56,200 nt of DNA from Streptomyces dysideae (lineage in GTDB: Bacteria > Actinomycetota > Actinomycetes > Streptomycetales > Streptomycetaceae), in NCBI RefSeq assembly GCF_001514305.1, contig NZ_KQ949111.1, forward strand, positions 1 to 56,200, read 5' to 3'. Positions within the stretch are counted from its first letter, which is position 1; each line of letters begins with the position of its first letter. Below the pieces are notes generated by a model that had not been told where the DNA came from, did not search any database, and was given only the letters and a program-made list of their open reading frames with translations. The translations under genes and the position numbers were made by a program. This document shows, one piece after another, positions 42,446 to 51,572 of the stretch.

Positions 42446-43468
42446 GAAGACCGCGCGTGGTCTGTACGGCGGCGACGCCGAAGGCGCCGACCAGCACGAC
42501 GTACAACCCGGTCGCGAGCCAGTCGTAGACGACGAGCCCGGTGTGCCGCCCGAGCGCCTCCGCACCGGTCACACAGGTGTCGACGGGGAAGGTGAACGCC
42601 CACCAGGTCATCGCGAACCGCATCCCGTGCCGCCGTGCCCGTACGACATGGGCGGTGGCCAGCCCGAACCACAGCAGCGCGAAGCCCATGACGGGCACGC
42701 CGTAGAGGACGGCGAGGACGCCGAAGCCCTCGCTGTAGGGGGCCGGGGCGACGTCCGCGAACTTGTCGACGGCGGTGGTGGACTGCCCGAGCGGTCCGAG
42801 GACCAGGAACAGGGTCGGCGTGAGGGCGAGCGGCAGGGGCCCACCGGTGAGCAGCCGGGCGAAGACGAGGGGAAGCACGAGGAGCGTCGCGAGGAGTCTG
42901 AGCCCGAACAACGCGAAGCAGGCGAACAGCAGGGTCTCCCGTGCCTGCCCGGCCGGCAGATACGGCACCAGGAGCGGCCCGAGGGCGGCGGACACCATGG
43001 GCGCGACGAGCGGCAGCAGCCACACGGGCGTGGCCTGTGACGGCTCGATCCGATGGCGTACGGCCATGAGGTACGGGACGGCGAGGGCGGCGGCGAGCCC
43101 GATGACGGTACCGGCGCCGAACAGGACGACGTCGAGAGCGACCGCGGTACCGGTCCCGATCCAGTCGTGCCCGACGGTCACGGCGCCGCCGCCGACGGCC
43201 AGCAGGCCATGGCGAGGCAGCCGTAGAAGGGAGCCGTGGCCGGGTCGAGGAGGTGGGCGCGGGCCTGGTCGCGATGATGGGTCCAGTGCAGGGCACGGGC
43301 GCCGAGCAGGGCGAGGAGGAGGGCGAGGGAGAGGGCCCAGACAGCCGTGCAGGCGGAACGCAGGCCCGGGATGTGCACGGGCAGCGAGGCCCCCGCGGTG
43401 GCGACGATGGCGGTGCCCATGACGGTGGCGTACCAGTTGGGTCCGAGGTGACGGACGGCGGTGACCAT
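42357..43468 (-). pseudogene. TDT/SLAC1-family transporter (TehA-like), frameshifted
   Basis: The N-terminal part (from ATG 43468, or 43528) reads LGPNWYATVMGTAIVATAGA and continues to APFYGCLAMA, then ends at a TGA at 43178. The rest of the transporter continues in another frame as LLAVGGGAVTVGHDWIGTGT through FAMTWWAFTFPVDTC to a stop at 42357. Loss of one G at 43205-43206 (CAGCAGGCCAT where CAGCAGGGCCAT would keep the frame) explains the break. Both halves have normal codon usage and together the ten expected helices. It is either a recent pseudogene or a sequencing error. It is divergent from a LysR regulator. Confidence 0.85.
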
Positions 43469-43525
43469 GGTTTCCACGGTGTCGCCGGTGGTCGTCCGCG
43501 ACCAGGGAGTATGTCTCTGTGAGGG

Positions 43526-43542
43526 CATAAGCTGAGGTTATG
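43526..43542. promoter_or_regulatory. LysR-type palindrome between divergent genes
   Basis: CATAA-N7-TTATG. The inner ATAA-N7-TTAT fits the T-N11-A box of LysR regulators. The right arm contains the ATG of the LysR gene and the left arm a possible ATG of the TDT gene (43528). Confidence 0.55.
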
Positions 43543-44499
43543 AGCAGGACGGGCAGAAGCAGAACGGAAGAGCAAGGGGGCGACGACGCCACCCGGCCGG
43601 GGGTCGGGGGCTCGCTGGCCCACCGGGTGCCGGAGCTGGGTGCGCTGGAGCTGCTGCTGGCGGTGGCGCGGCTGGGGAGTCTGGGCGGGGCGGCGCGGGA
43701 GCTGGGGATCACACAGCCGGCGGCGAGCAGCAGGATCCGGTCGATGGAACGCCAGCTGGGGGTCGCGCTGGTGGACCGCTCACCGCGCGGGTCGCGGCTC
43801 ACGGACGCGGGTGCGCTGGTGACGGACTGGGCGCGGCGGATCGTGGAGGCGGCGGAGGCGTTCGACGTGGGTGCGCAGGCCCTGCGGGACCGTCGTGACT
43901 CGCGGCTGCGGGTGGCGGCGAGCATGACGATCGCGGAGTACCTGCTGCCGGGCTGGCTGCTGGCCCTGCGTGCGCAACGCCCGGACACGGCGGTGTCGCT
44001 GCTCGCCGGGAACTCGGCGGCGGTGGCGGAACGGCTGCTGTCGGACGAGGCGGACCTGGGCTTCGTGGAGGGGCTGACGGTCCCGACGGGCCTGGACTCG
44101 GTGGTGATCGCCCACGACCACCTGATAGTGGTCACGGCACCGGGCCATCCCTGGTCACGCCGTCGGCGCCCCCTGGAGGCCACGGAGCTGGCGGCGACGC
44201 CACTGATCCTGCGCGAGAAGGGGTCGGGCACGCGTCAGGTCCTGGACGTGACGCTGGGCGGCTTGGCCCGCCCACTGATCGAACTGTCGTCCACTACGGC
44301 GGTGAAGGCGGCGGCGGTGAGCGGTGCGGGTCCGGCGGTCCTCAGCGAACTCGCGGTGGGCGAGGAACTGGCGATGCGGCGCCTGGTGAGCGTGCCGGTA
44401 CAGGACGTGTCGCTGGCGCGGGACCTCAGGGCGGTGTGGCCGACGGGACACCGACCGGTGGGGCCGGCACGGGAGCTGCTGTCGCTGACGCGGGGATAG
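43540..44499 (+). CDS. LysR-family transcriptional regulator
   Basis: A 319-residue LysR regulator. After a 30-residue polar extension, the helix-turn-helix is LGSLGGAARELGITQPAAS, followed by RIRSMERQLGVALVDRSPRG. The effector domain (about 115-310) has the LysR_substrate fold. GAGG lies just before the ATG. It is divergent from the TDT transporter gene and very likely regulates it through the palindrome between them. It is followed by a typical Streptomyces GC hairpin. Confidence 0.88.
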   Translation: MSRTGRSRTEEQGGDDATRPGVGGSLAHRVPELGALELLLAVARLGSLGGAARELGITQPAASSRIRSMERQLGVALVDRSPRGSRLTDAGALVTDWARRIVEAAEAFDVGAQALRDRRDSRLRVAASMTIAEYLLPGWLLALRAQRPDTAVSLLAGNSAAVAERLLSDEADLGFVEGLTVPTGLDSVVIAHDHLIVVTAPGHPWSRRRRPLEATELAATPLILREKGSGTRQVLDVTLGGLARPLIELSSTTAVKAAAVSGAGPAVLSELAVGEELAMRRLVSVPVQDVSLARDLRAVWPTGHRPVGPARELLSLTRG

Positions 44500-44509
44500 G
44501 TGACCGTCT

Positions 44510-44532
44510 TCCAGGGGGCGCCGCCCCCTGGA
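44510..44532 (+). terminator. GC hairpin after the LysR gene
   Basis: TCCAGGGGGC (44510-44519) pairs with GCCCCCTGGA (44523-44532). This is a motif widely seen between Streptomyces genes. A second such hairpin, AGGGGC-GGA-GCCCCT, lies near 44606-44620. The rest of 44533-44690 holds no gene. Confidence 0.65.
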
Positions 44533-44690
44533 CCCCCGGCCTGTGCCCACCCACCACCCGTCTCGCTTGGGAGAATGGCCGGCCTCGCACCTCTCAGCGC
44601 CGGCGAAGGGGCGGAGCCCCTGGGGATGGGGCGGGTAGGGGCGGCGGGGGCGAGGAAACCCTTGGCGAGCCTCAGCCACGGCCCGTCACC

Positions 44691-45668
44691 ATGAACCGCA
44701 TGACCCCCTCAGCCCCGCCCGCCGCAGGCGTCCGCACACCGTGGGAAGACCTTCCCCACCTGGTCCGTGACGCCCTCGCGCACGTGCTCGGCACCCCCGT
44801 CACCCACGCCGAAACCCAACCCGGCGGATTCTCCCCCGGCGTAGCCGCCCGCGTCCGCACCGTCGAAGGCCGGCGCGCCTTCGTCAAGGCGGTCAGCGCG
44901 GAAACCAACCCCCACAGCCCGGACTTCCACCGAGCCGAGGCCCGTAACGCCGCCGCCCTCCCACCCACCGTCCCCGCCCCCCGCCTCCTCGGCACCTACG
45001 ACGACGGCACCTGGGTCGCCCTGGTCTTCGAGGACGTACCCGGCCGCCAGCCCCATGTCCCCTGGCGGGAGGCGGAGTTGCGCCCCGTCCTGGACGCCGT
45101 CACGGAACTGAGCCGCACCCTCACCCCGTGCCCCGTACCCACCGCGCCACCCGCCGCGGAGTCCCTCGCCGAAACCTTCGACGGCTGGCGGCACCTACTC
45201 GACACGGCACCCGCACCCACCCCCGCCGTCGACCCCTGGGCGGCCGCCAACCTTCCCCGCCTCGCCGAACTCGCCGCCCCCTGGCCGGAGGCCACCGCCG
45301 GCGACACCCTCGCCCACGCCGACCTGCGCGCCGACAACATGCTGCTCACCCCCGACGGCCGCGTCGTCTTCGTCGACTGGCCGCACGCCCTGCGCGCGGC
45401 GCCCTGGTTCGACCTGCTCCTCATGCTGCCCTGCGTCAGGGCACAGGGCGGACCGGACCCGGAGGAGGTGTTCACGAGGCATCCCCTGGGCCGGGAGGCC
45501 GATCCGGACGCCGTCACCACGGCGCTGGCCGCGCTGGCCGGCTTCTTCGTCGAGCACTCCCTGCGTCCAGCGCCCCCGGGCCTGCCCACCCTGCGTCCCT
45601 TCCAGCAGGCCCAGGGTGACGCGGCGCTGGCCTGGCTCAGGACGCGGCTCGGACCAGGGCGCGCATGA
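44691..45668 (+). CDS. Aminoglycoside phosphotransferase-fold kinase
   Basis: A 325-residue APH-family kinase. The catalytic loop LAHADLRADNMLL provides the HxDxxxxN motif, and VVFVDWPHA holds the metal-binding aspartate. The N-lobe has a lysine in GRRAFVKAVS. The substrate may be a small alcohol, an amine or an antibiotic; many members in Streptomyces have unknown roles. Two possible ATG codons (44691 and 44700) lie close together with no strong ribosome binding site. Its end overlaps the convergent C26 hydrolase gene by 32 nt. Confidence 0.82.
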   Translation: MNRMTPSAPPAAGVRTPWEDLPHLVRDALAHVLGTPVTHAETQPGGFSPGVAARVRTVEGRRAFVKAVSAETNPHSPDFHRAEARNAAALPPTVPAPRLLGTYDDGTWVALVFEDVPGRQPHVPWREAELRPVLDAVTELSRTLTPCPVPTAPPAAESLAETFDGWRHLLDTAPAPTPAVDPWAAANLPRLAELAAPWPEATAGDTLAHADLRADNMLLTPDGRVVFVDWPHALRAAPWFDLLLMLPCVRAQGGPDPEEVFTRHPLGREADPDAVTTALAALAGFFVEHSLRPAPPGLPTLRPFQQAQGDAALAWLRTRLGPGRA

Positions 45669-46320
45669 CCCGCAGGTCCTCGCCCATCTCCGGGTGCCAC
45701 TGCACGCCCAGCACCCACCCGACCGCAGCCGGAAGTTCCAGGGCCTCGACCGTCCCGTCCGCCGCGTACGCCGACGCGACCAGCCCCGTACCGAGGCGGT
45801 CCACGGCCTGATGGTGGTACGTCGGCACGGACGACTCCTCCGGCACGGCACTGGCGTACAGCGTCCCCGGCACCGGCTTGACCGGATGCCGGCCGAAGAC
45901 GCCGACCGCCTCCACATGCCCGTCGACGTGCTGCGTCAGCGTGCCGCCGAGCGCGACGTTCAGCAGCTGCATGCCCCGGCAGATCCCCAGCAGCGGGACG
46001 CCCGCCGCGAGGGCCGCGTCGATCAGGGCCAGCTCCCAGTCGTCACGCGCACGCGCGGGCGGCCCGGTCCGCGGGGCGCGCTCCGCGCCGTAGCGGACCG
46101 GCTCCACGTCCGGGCCGCCCGCGATGACCAGGCCGTCCAGGCGTGCCACGGTCGCCGCGGCGTGCTCCGGGCCGTCCGGCGGAAGCATCGCGGCCAGGCC
46201 GCCCGCCGCCTGCACCAGCCGGGGGTAGCCGGCGGGCAGCAGGGCCGCCTCCAGCTCCCACACGCCCCAGCGCGCCCCGGACTCCAGATAGGTGCTGACA
46301 CCGATCAACGGCCTGGCCAC
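45637..46320 (-). CDS. Class I glutamine amidotransferase-like hydrolase (peptidase C26, PuuD-like)
   Basis: A 227-residue gamma-glutamyl hydrolase. The nucleophile is Cys114 in LLGICRGMQLLNV; the His/Glu of the triad are in GVQWHPEMG. It resembles PuuD, which hydrolyses gamma-glutamyl-GABA. Beside glnA4, an aldehyde dehydrogenase and an SDR, it could split gamma-glutamylglycine into glutamate and glycine (inference). The GTG start at 46320 has AAGGAG 6 nt upstream. It lies 34 nt downstream of the ethanolamine permease gene and is probably cotranscribed with it. Confidence 0.9.
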   Translation of the reverse strand: MARPLIGVSTYLESGARWGVWELEAALLPAGYPRLVQAAGGLAAMLPPDGPEHAAATVARLDGLVIAGGPDVEPVRYGAERAPRTGPPARARDDWELALIDAALAAGVPLLGICRGMQLLNVALGGTLTQHVDGHVEAVGVFGRHPVKPVPGTLYASAVPEESSVPTYHHQAVDRLGTGLVASAYAADGTVEALELPAAVGWVLGVQWHPEMGEDLRVMRALVRAAS

Positions 46321-46354
46321 ATGCACTCCTTCGCACTCCTTCACCAAACGACGG

Positions 46355-47800
46355 TCAGTCCCGTGCCAACTCTGCCTCGGCGGCCGCCAGCGCCGCGAAC
46401 TCCTCCTCCGGCGCCTTCGCCACCAGATGCTTACGGCTGTACAGACCGAAGTACCCGATCGCCACCACGTACACCGCGAGCGCGATGAACGCCGCCGTCA
46501 CATCCACCAGGAACGTGGCCACCAGCGCCGCGCAGGCCAGCACCAGGGCGACGGAGGACGTCAGCACGCCACCCGGCGTGCGGTACGGCCGCGGCAGCTC
46601 CGGCTCGCGGCGGCGCAGCACGATGTGGGACAGGGACATCAGGGCGTACGAGATCGTGGCGCCGAAGACGGCGATGTTCAGCATGCGGGCGCCGTCGCCG
46701 GTCGTCGCCGCCAGCAGGAAGCCGATCGTGCCCGGCACCAGCAGACCCAGGTACGGGGCCTTGCGGCTGCTGGTGAGGGACAGGAAGCGGGGGAGGTAGC
46801 CGGCGCGGGACAGGGCGAACAGCTGGCGCGAGCCCGCGTAGATGAGCGAGAAGAACGACGCCACCAGGCCGGCCAGGCCCGCGTAGTTCACGATCCGGCT
46901 CAGCACCGTCGGCTCGCCGTCCGGCTGGAGCGCCTCGACGAGCGGGTTGCCGGCCTCCTGGATGGCGTTCGCGCCGCGCGCTCCGGCGGCGGCGAAGAAC
47001 GTGACCACGGCCAGCACCACCAGGATGCCCATCGACCAGCGGATGGCCTTCGGCAGCGTACGGGCCGGGTCCTTGGTCTCCTCGGCGGCCAGCGGCACAC
47101 CCTCGACGCCCAGGAAGAACCACATGCCGAACGGGAACGCCGCCCAGATGCCGAGCAGACCGAAGGGCAGCCACGAGCTAGCACCGGCGGCGGAGGCGTC
47201 GACCGGGATGTCGTCCAGCTGCCCGAAGCTGAAGTCGGGCAGCGCCGCCGCCGCGAACACGATCAGGGCGACCACGGCGATGCCGGTGACGACGAAGCTG
47301 AACCGCAGTGCCTCGCCCACGCCCCACAGATGGATGCCGAGGAAGATCGCGAAGCAGACCAGGTACACCGGCCAGCCGGACTCCAGGCCGAACAGGCCCA
47401 GCGACTCGACGTAGTCCCCGATGAAGATGACGATGGCGGCGGGCGCCAGGACGTACTCGATGAGGATCGCCGTACCGGTCAGGAAGCCGCCCCACGGACC
47501 GAGCGCCCGGCGTGCGAAGCCGTAGCCGCCGCCCGCCGTGGGCAGGATCGAGGACAGCTCGGCGAGCGCGAAGACCATGCAGCAGTACATCGCGCCCATG
47601 AGCACCATGGCGATCGCCAGACCGCCGAAGCCGCCCTCGGCCAGACCGAAGTTCCAGCCGGAGTAGTCACCGGAGACGACGTAGGCGACGCCGAGTCCGG
47701 TCAGCAGCACCCAGCCGGCGCTGCCGCGGCGGAGCGTCCTGCGCTCCAGATAGTCGTCCGCCTCGTCGGCGGCGGGGGTACTTGTGGATTCCAGGGACAT
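46355..47800 (-). CDS. APC-family permease, ethanolamine permease type
   Basis: A 481-residue amino acid/amine permease with about 12 helices. The segment VVSGDYSGWNFGLAEGGFGG near the N-terminus is typical of ethanolamine permeases. Other conserved parts are LAELSSILPTAGGGYGFAR and GVPLAAEETKDPARTLPKAI. It should import ethanolamine or a similar amine for the glnA4 pathway. GGAGAG precedes the ATG. The 180-base leader contains an 11-bp inverted repeat and an AGCAATACC element that recurs upstream of glnA4. Confidence 0.88.
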   Translation of the reverse strand: MSLESTSTPAADEADDYLERRTLRRGSAGWVLLTGLGVAYVVSGDYSGWNFGLAEGGFGGLAIAMVLMGAMYCCMVFALAELSSILPTAGGGYGFARRALGPWGGFLTGTAILIEYVLAPAAIVIFIGDYVESLGLFGLESGWPVYLVCFAIFLGIHLWGVGEALRFSFVVTGIAVVALIVFAAAALPDFSFGQLDDIPVDASAAGASSWLPFGLLGIWAAFPFGMWFFLGVEGVPLAAEETKDPARTLPKAIRWSMGILVVLAVVTFFAAAGARGANAIQEAGNPLVEALQPDGEPTVLSRIVNYAGLAGLVASFFSLIYAGSRQLFALSRAGYLPRFLSLTSSRKAPYLGLLVPGTIGFLLAATTGDGARMLNIAVFGATISYALMSLSHIVLRRREPELPRPYRTPGGVLTSSVALVLACAALVATFLVDVTAAFIALAVYVVAIGYFGLYSRKHLVAKAPEEEFAALAAAEAELARD

Positions 47801-47829
47801 GGGTAGGACTCTCCACGGGGCGGGGACAC

Positions 47830-47885
47830 GGATCCATTCCGGGACCGGTGGGGTGGACCGGGCCTCGGCTCAATGGAATGGATCC
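47830..47885. repeat. Inverted repeat in the leader of the ethanolamine permease
   Basis: GGATCCATTCC (47830-47840) and GGAATGGATCC (47875-47885) are perfect 11-bp inverted arms separated by 34 nt, 30-85 nt upstream of the permease ATG. It may be an operator or an RNA stem. A copy of AGCAATACC lies further upstream at 47913-47921. Confidence 0.6.
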
Positions 47886-47980
47886 ACACCTTTGCGGTGT
47901 CGGTGGTGGGAAAGCAATACCCGTGCGTTACGCGTCCGTAAATCCGCACTCTCCCCGCACCTGCCCGAGGAACCCGCGAC

Positions 47981-48727
47981 TCACCCCAGGAACCCGCGCA
48001 GCAGCGCCGCCGTCCCGCTGCAGTGCTCCCGCATGATCTCCCGCGCCTCGTCGGCGTTCCCCTCGATCACGGCCTCCACCAGGGCGGTGTGCTGCCGCTG
48101 GGAGTGCTCCAGATTGCGTACGAGCAGCGGAATGCAGTCCAGGAGGTCGTTGACGTTCGCGCGCACCGCCGCGTACTGGGCGGTGAGCGTGGGGGAGCCG
48201 GACAGCTCGGCGAGGGTGAGGTGCAGCAGCGTGTCCAGGCGGCGGTACTCGGTCAGCGGCGCGTCATGGGTGCGGGCGAGCGCCTCGCGCAGCCGGTCCG
48301 CCTGCTCCTCGCCCAGCCCGTGCGCCGCGCACAGCCCGGCCGCGCCGACCTCCAGCACCTCGCGGAAGCGCAGCGTGTCCTCGACGTCGACGCCCTTGAG
48401 GCGGCGGCGCAGCTCCTCCTCGCCCGGGGTGTCGGTGCGGGCCAGCACGAACGTCCCGCCGTAGCGCCCGCGCCGTGACTCGACCAGGCCCTGGTCCTGC
48501 AGGACCTTCAGCACCTCGCGCAGCGTCACCCGGCTGATCCCGAGCCGGTCGGCCAGCTCCCGCTCCGCCGGCAGCCGCTCGCCGCCCGGCACCAGGCCGA
48601 GCCGGACCACCTGGAGGATCTGCTCCAGGGCCTCCTCGAAGCCGTTGCCGGCCCGCACCGGCCGCAGGACCGACGTCAGCCGGTCGTCGGCCCCCGGAGC
48701 CCCCTGCTCCGTGCCTGCCTGCGACAT
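47981..48727 (-). CDS. epuRII: GntR/FadR-family regulator of the ethanolamine locus (EpuRII-like)
   Basis: A 248-residue regulator. The GntR winged helix (about 30-95) contains LPAERELADRLGISRVTLRE and SRRGRYGGTFV. The C-terminal FCD effector domain (about 115-235) has RFREVLEVGAAGLCAAHG, the histidines in LHLTLAELSG and HTALVEAVIEGN. It sits between the permease and glnA4 genes, divergent from glnA4 across 85 bp, and so is expected to repress one or both. The name follows the regulator beside glnA4 in S. coelicolor, from memory. GGAAGGGGG precedes the ATG. Confidence 0.85.
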   Translation of the reverse strand: MSQAGTEQGAPGADDRLTSVLRPVRAGNGFEEALEQILQVVRLGLVPGGERLPAERELADRLGISRVTLREVLKVLQDQGLVESRRGRYGGTFVLARTDTPGEEELRRRLKGVDVEDTLRFREVLEVGAAGLCAAHGLGEEQADRLREALARTHDAPLTEYRRLDTLLHLTLAELSGSPTLTAQYAAVRANVNDLLDCIPLLVRNLEHSQRQHTALVEAVIEGNADEAREIMREHCSGTAALLRGFLG

Positions 48728-48760
48728 GTGGCCGAACCCCCTTCCCAATCAATGGTTACG

Positions 48761-48769
48761 AGCAATACC
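48761..48769. promoter_or_regulatory. AGCAATACC element between the regulator and glnA4
   Basis: AGCAATACC follows GGTTACG in the 85-bp divergent region. The same nonamer occurs at 47913-47921 upstream of the permease. It may be half of the regulator's binding site; this is inference from two occurrences. Confidence 0.35.
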
Positions 48770-48812
48770 TTATGGCTTCCGGCTGACCGAAGAAGCCGAA
48801 GGAGGCTCTCCC

Positions 48813-50177
48813 GTGGCAGACCGCACACCCCCGCTGAGCGTCGAGGAGCTGCACGCCCTCGTCGCCGGCGGAGAGATCGACACTGTCGTCCTGGCATTCC
48901 CCGACATGCAAGGGCGGCTGCAGGGCAAGCGGTTCGCCGCCAGATTCTTCCTCGACGAGGTGCTCCAGCACGGCACCGAGGGCTGTAACTACCTCCTCGC
49001 CGTGGACACCGAGATGAACACCGTCGACGGCTACGCGATGTCCTCCTGGGACCGCGGCTACGGCGACTTCGCCATGCACCCCGACCTGAGCACCCTGCGT
49101 CGCGTCCCCTGGAACGAGGGCACGGCCATGCTCATCGCCGACCTCGCCTGGAACGACGGCTCACCCGTGGTCGCCGCACCCCGGCAGATCCTGCGCCGCC
49201 AGCTGGAGCGCCTCGCCGAGCACGGCTACACCGCCCATGTCGGCACCGAGCTCGAGTTCATCGTCTTCAAGGACACCTACGAGCAGGCCTGGGACGCGAA
49301 CTACCGCGGGCTCACCCCGGCCAACCAGTACAACATCGACTACTCGGTCCTCGGCACCGGCCGCATCGAGCCCCTGCTCCGCCGCATCCGCAACGACATG
49401 ACCGGCGCCGGCCTGACCGTCGAGTCCGCCAAGGGCGAGTGCAACCCGGGCCAGCACGAGATCGTGTTCAAGTACGACGAGGCCCTGGTCACCTGCGACC
49501 AGCACGCCATCTACAAGACCGGCACCAAGGAGATCGCCGCCCAGGAGGGCGTGTCGATCACCTTCATGGCCAAGTTCAACGAGCGTGAGGGCAACTCCTG
49601 CCACATCCACCTCTCGCTGGCCGACTCCGCCGGGAACAGCGCCATGGCCGGGGACGGCCCCGGCGGCATGTCCGACGTCATGCGGCACTTCCTCGCCGGG
49701 CAGCTGGCCGCGCTCCGCGACTTCTCCCTGCTCTACGCCCCCAACATCAACTCGTACAAGCGGTTCCAGCCGGGCTCCTTCGCCCCGACCGCCGTCGCCT
49801 GGGGCTACGACAACCGCACCTGCGCCCTGCGGGTGGTCGGCCACGGCCGCTCCCTGCGCTTCGAGAACCGGCTCCCCGGCGGCGACGTCAACCCGCACCT
49901 CGCGGTGGCCGGACTGGTGGCGGCCGGCCTCTACGGCATCGAGCAGAAGCTGGAGCTGCCCGAGGCCTGCGCGGGCAACGCCTACAGCGCCGACTTCGAA
50001 CACGTCCCCACCACGCTCCGCGAGGCCGCCGAGCTCTGGGAGAACAGCCCGATCGCCAAGGCCGCCTTCGGTGACGAGGTCGTCGAGCACTACCGCAACA
50101 TGGCGCGCGTCGAACTGGACGCCTTCGACGCCGCGATCACCGACTGGGAGCTGCGCCGCTCCTTCGAACGCATGTGA
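48813..50177 (+). CDS. glnA4: Gamma-glutamylethanolamide synthetase (glutamine synthetase-like)
   Basis: A 454-residue member of the GlnA family. In S. coelicolor GlnA4 joins ethanolamine to glutamate with ATP as the first step of ethanolamine use, and does not make glutamine. Visible elements are the beta-grasp N-domain (FPDMQGRLQGKRF), GTELEFIVFKD, ECNPGQHEI, the NEREGNSCHIHLSL segment and the FAPTAVAWGYDNRTCALRV loop with RFENRLPGGDVNPHLA. The GTG at 48813 follows GAAGGAGG by 8 nt. It overlaps the aldehyde dehydrogenase gene by 4 nt, starting an operon glnA4-ALDH-SDR. Confidence 0.93.
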   Translation: MADRTPPLSVEELHALVAGGEIDTVVLAFPDMQGRLQGKRFAARFFLDEVLQHGTEGCNYLLAVDTEMNTVDGYAMSSWDRGYGDFAMHPDLSTLRRVPWNEGTAMLIADLAWNDGSPVVAAPRQILRRQLERLAEHGYTAHVGTELEFIVFKDTYEQAWDANYRGLTPANQYNIDYSVLGTGRIEPLLRRIRNDMTGAGLTVESAKGECNPGQHEIVFKYDEALVTCDQHAIYKTGTKEIAAQEGVSITFMAKFNEREGNSCHIHLSLADSAGNSAMAGDGPGGMSDVMRHFLAGQLAALRDFSLLYAPNINSYKRFQPGSFAPTAVAWGYDNRTCALRVVGHGRSLRFENRLPGGDVNPHLAVAGLVAAGLYGIEQKLELPEACAGNAYSADFEHVPTTLREAAELWENSPIAKAAFGDEVVEHYRNMARVELDAFDAAITDWELRRSFERM

Positions 50178-51565
50178 GGCCCTTCTTGTCGCACGAGTAC
50201 GAGCTGGAAGTACTGAACCCGGCCACCGAAGAGGTCGTCGCCACGGTCCCTGCCGCCTCCGCCGCCGACGTGGACGCCGCCGTCGTACGCGCCACGAAGG
50301 CACAGGCCCTCTGGGTCGCCCTCGCACCCGGCGAACGGGCCCGGCTGCTGCGCCGGTTCGCCGTCGCCGTCGACGAACACCTCGAAGAGCTCGCTCAGTT
50401 GGAGGTGCGGGAGGCCGGGCACACCGTCGGCAACGCCCGCTGGGAGGCGGGCAATGTCCGCGACCTCCTCGACTACGCGGCCGGGGGAGTGGAGCGGCTG
50501 ACCGGACGCCAGATCCCGGTCGCCGGCGGCCTGGACGTGACGATCCTGGAACCGCTGGGCGTCGTCGGCGTCATCGCGCCCTGGAACTTCCCGATGCCGA
50601 TCGCCGCCTGGGGTACGGCCCCGGCGCTCGCGGCGGGCAACGCGGTCCTCCTCAAGCCCGCCGAGGCGACGCCCCTCACGGCCCTCCGGCTCGCCGAGCT
50701 CGCCCTGGAAGCCGGGCTTCCGGAAGGCCTGTTCCAGGTGCTGCCCGGTCACGGTTCCGTCGCGGGCAACGCCCTCGTCGAGCACCCGGGCGTCGCGAAG
50801 ATCGTCTTCACCGGGTCAACGGCTGTGGGCAAACAGGTGTTGGCGAAGGGTTCGGCGCTCCTCAAGCGCGTCACCCTCGAACTCGGCGGCAAGAGCCCCA
50901 ACATCGTCTTCGCCGACGCGGACATCGAGGCCGCCGCCGCAGCGGCTCCCATGGCCTTCCTCGACAACTCCGGCCAGGACTGCTGCGCCCGCACCCGCAT
51001 CCTCGTCCAGCGCTCCGCCTACGACCGCTTCCTCGACCTCCTGGCTCCGGGTATCGAGTCGGTGCTCGTCGGCGACCCGGCGGACGAGCAGACGCAGATG
51101 GGCCCGCTGATCTCCAAGGTCCAGCTGGAACGCGTGCGTTCGTACGTGACCGATGACCTGGGCGGCATCCGCGGCAAGACCCCCGAGGGCCCCGGCTTCT
51201 GGTTCCCGCCCACCGTCCTCACCGGCGTCGACCCGCACGCGCGCGTGGCCGTCGAGGAGGTCTTCGGCCCGGTCGCCGTGGTCCTGCCCTTCGAGGACGA
51301 GGCAGAGGCGATCCAGCTGGCCAACGCCACCGACTACGGCCTGTCCGGCTCGATCTGGACGAGGGACGTCGGCCGCGCCCTGCGCGTCTCGCAGGCCGTC
51401 CGCGCCGGCAACCTTTCCGTCAACTCCCACTCCAGCGTCCGCTACTGGACCCCCTTCGGCGGCTTCAAACAGTCCGGCATCGGCCGCGAACTGGGCCCGG
51501 ACGCCCTGACCGCCTTCACCGAGACCAAGAACGTCTTCATCAGCACGGAAAGCACGGAGGCCTGA
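50174..51565 (+). CDS. NAD-dependent aldehyde dehydrogenase
   Basis: A 463-residue aldehyde dehydrogenase. Motifs: PWNFPMPIAAWGTAPALAAG, LKPAEATPL, FTGSTAVGKQV, the general-base glutamate in LELGGKSPNIVF, and the catalytic cysteine in NSGQDCCARTR. In the pathway it would oxidise the gamma-glutamyl aminoacetaldehyde to the acid (inference). It starts with GTG overlapping the glnA4 stop and ends 7 nt before the SDR gene. Confidence 0.92.
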   Translation: MRPFLSHEYELEVLNPATEEVVATVPAASAADVDAAVVRATKAQALWVALAPGERARLLRRFAVAVDEHLEELAQLEVREAGHTVGNARWEAGNVRDLLDYAAGGVERLTGRQIPVAGGLDVTILEPLGVVGVIAPWNFPMPIAAWGTAPALAAGNAVLLKPAEATPLTALRLAELALEAGLPEGLFQVLPGHGSVAGNALVEHPGVAKIVFTGSTAVGKQVLAKGSALLKRVTLELGGKSPNIVFADADIEAAAAAAPMAFLDNSGQDCCARTRILVQRSAYDRFLDLLAPGIESVLVGDPADEQTQMGPLISKVQLERVRSYVTDDLGGIRGKTPEGPGFWFPPTVLTGVDPHARVAVEEVFGPVAVVLPFEDEAEAIQLANATDYGLSGSIWTRDVGRALRVSQAVRAGNLSVNSHSSVRYWTPFGGFKQSGIGRELGPDALTAFTETKNVFISTESTEA

Positions 51566-51572
51566 GCCGCTC

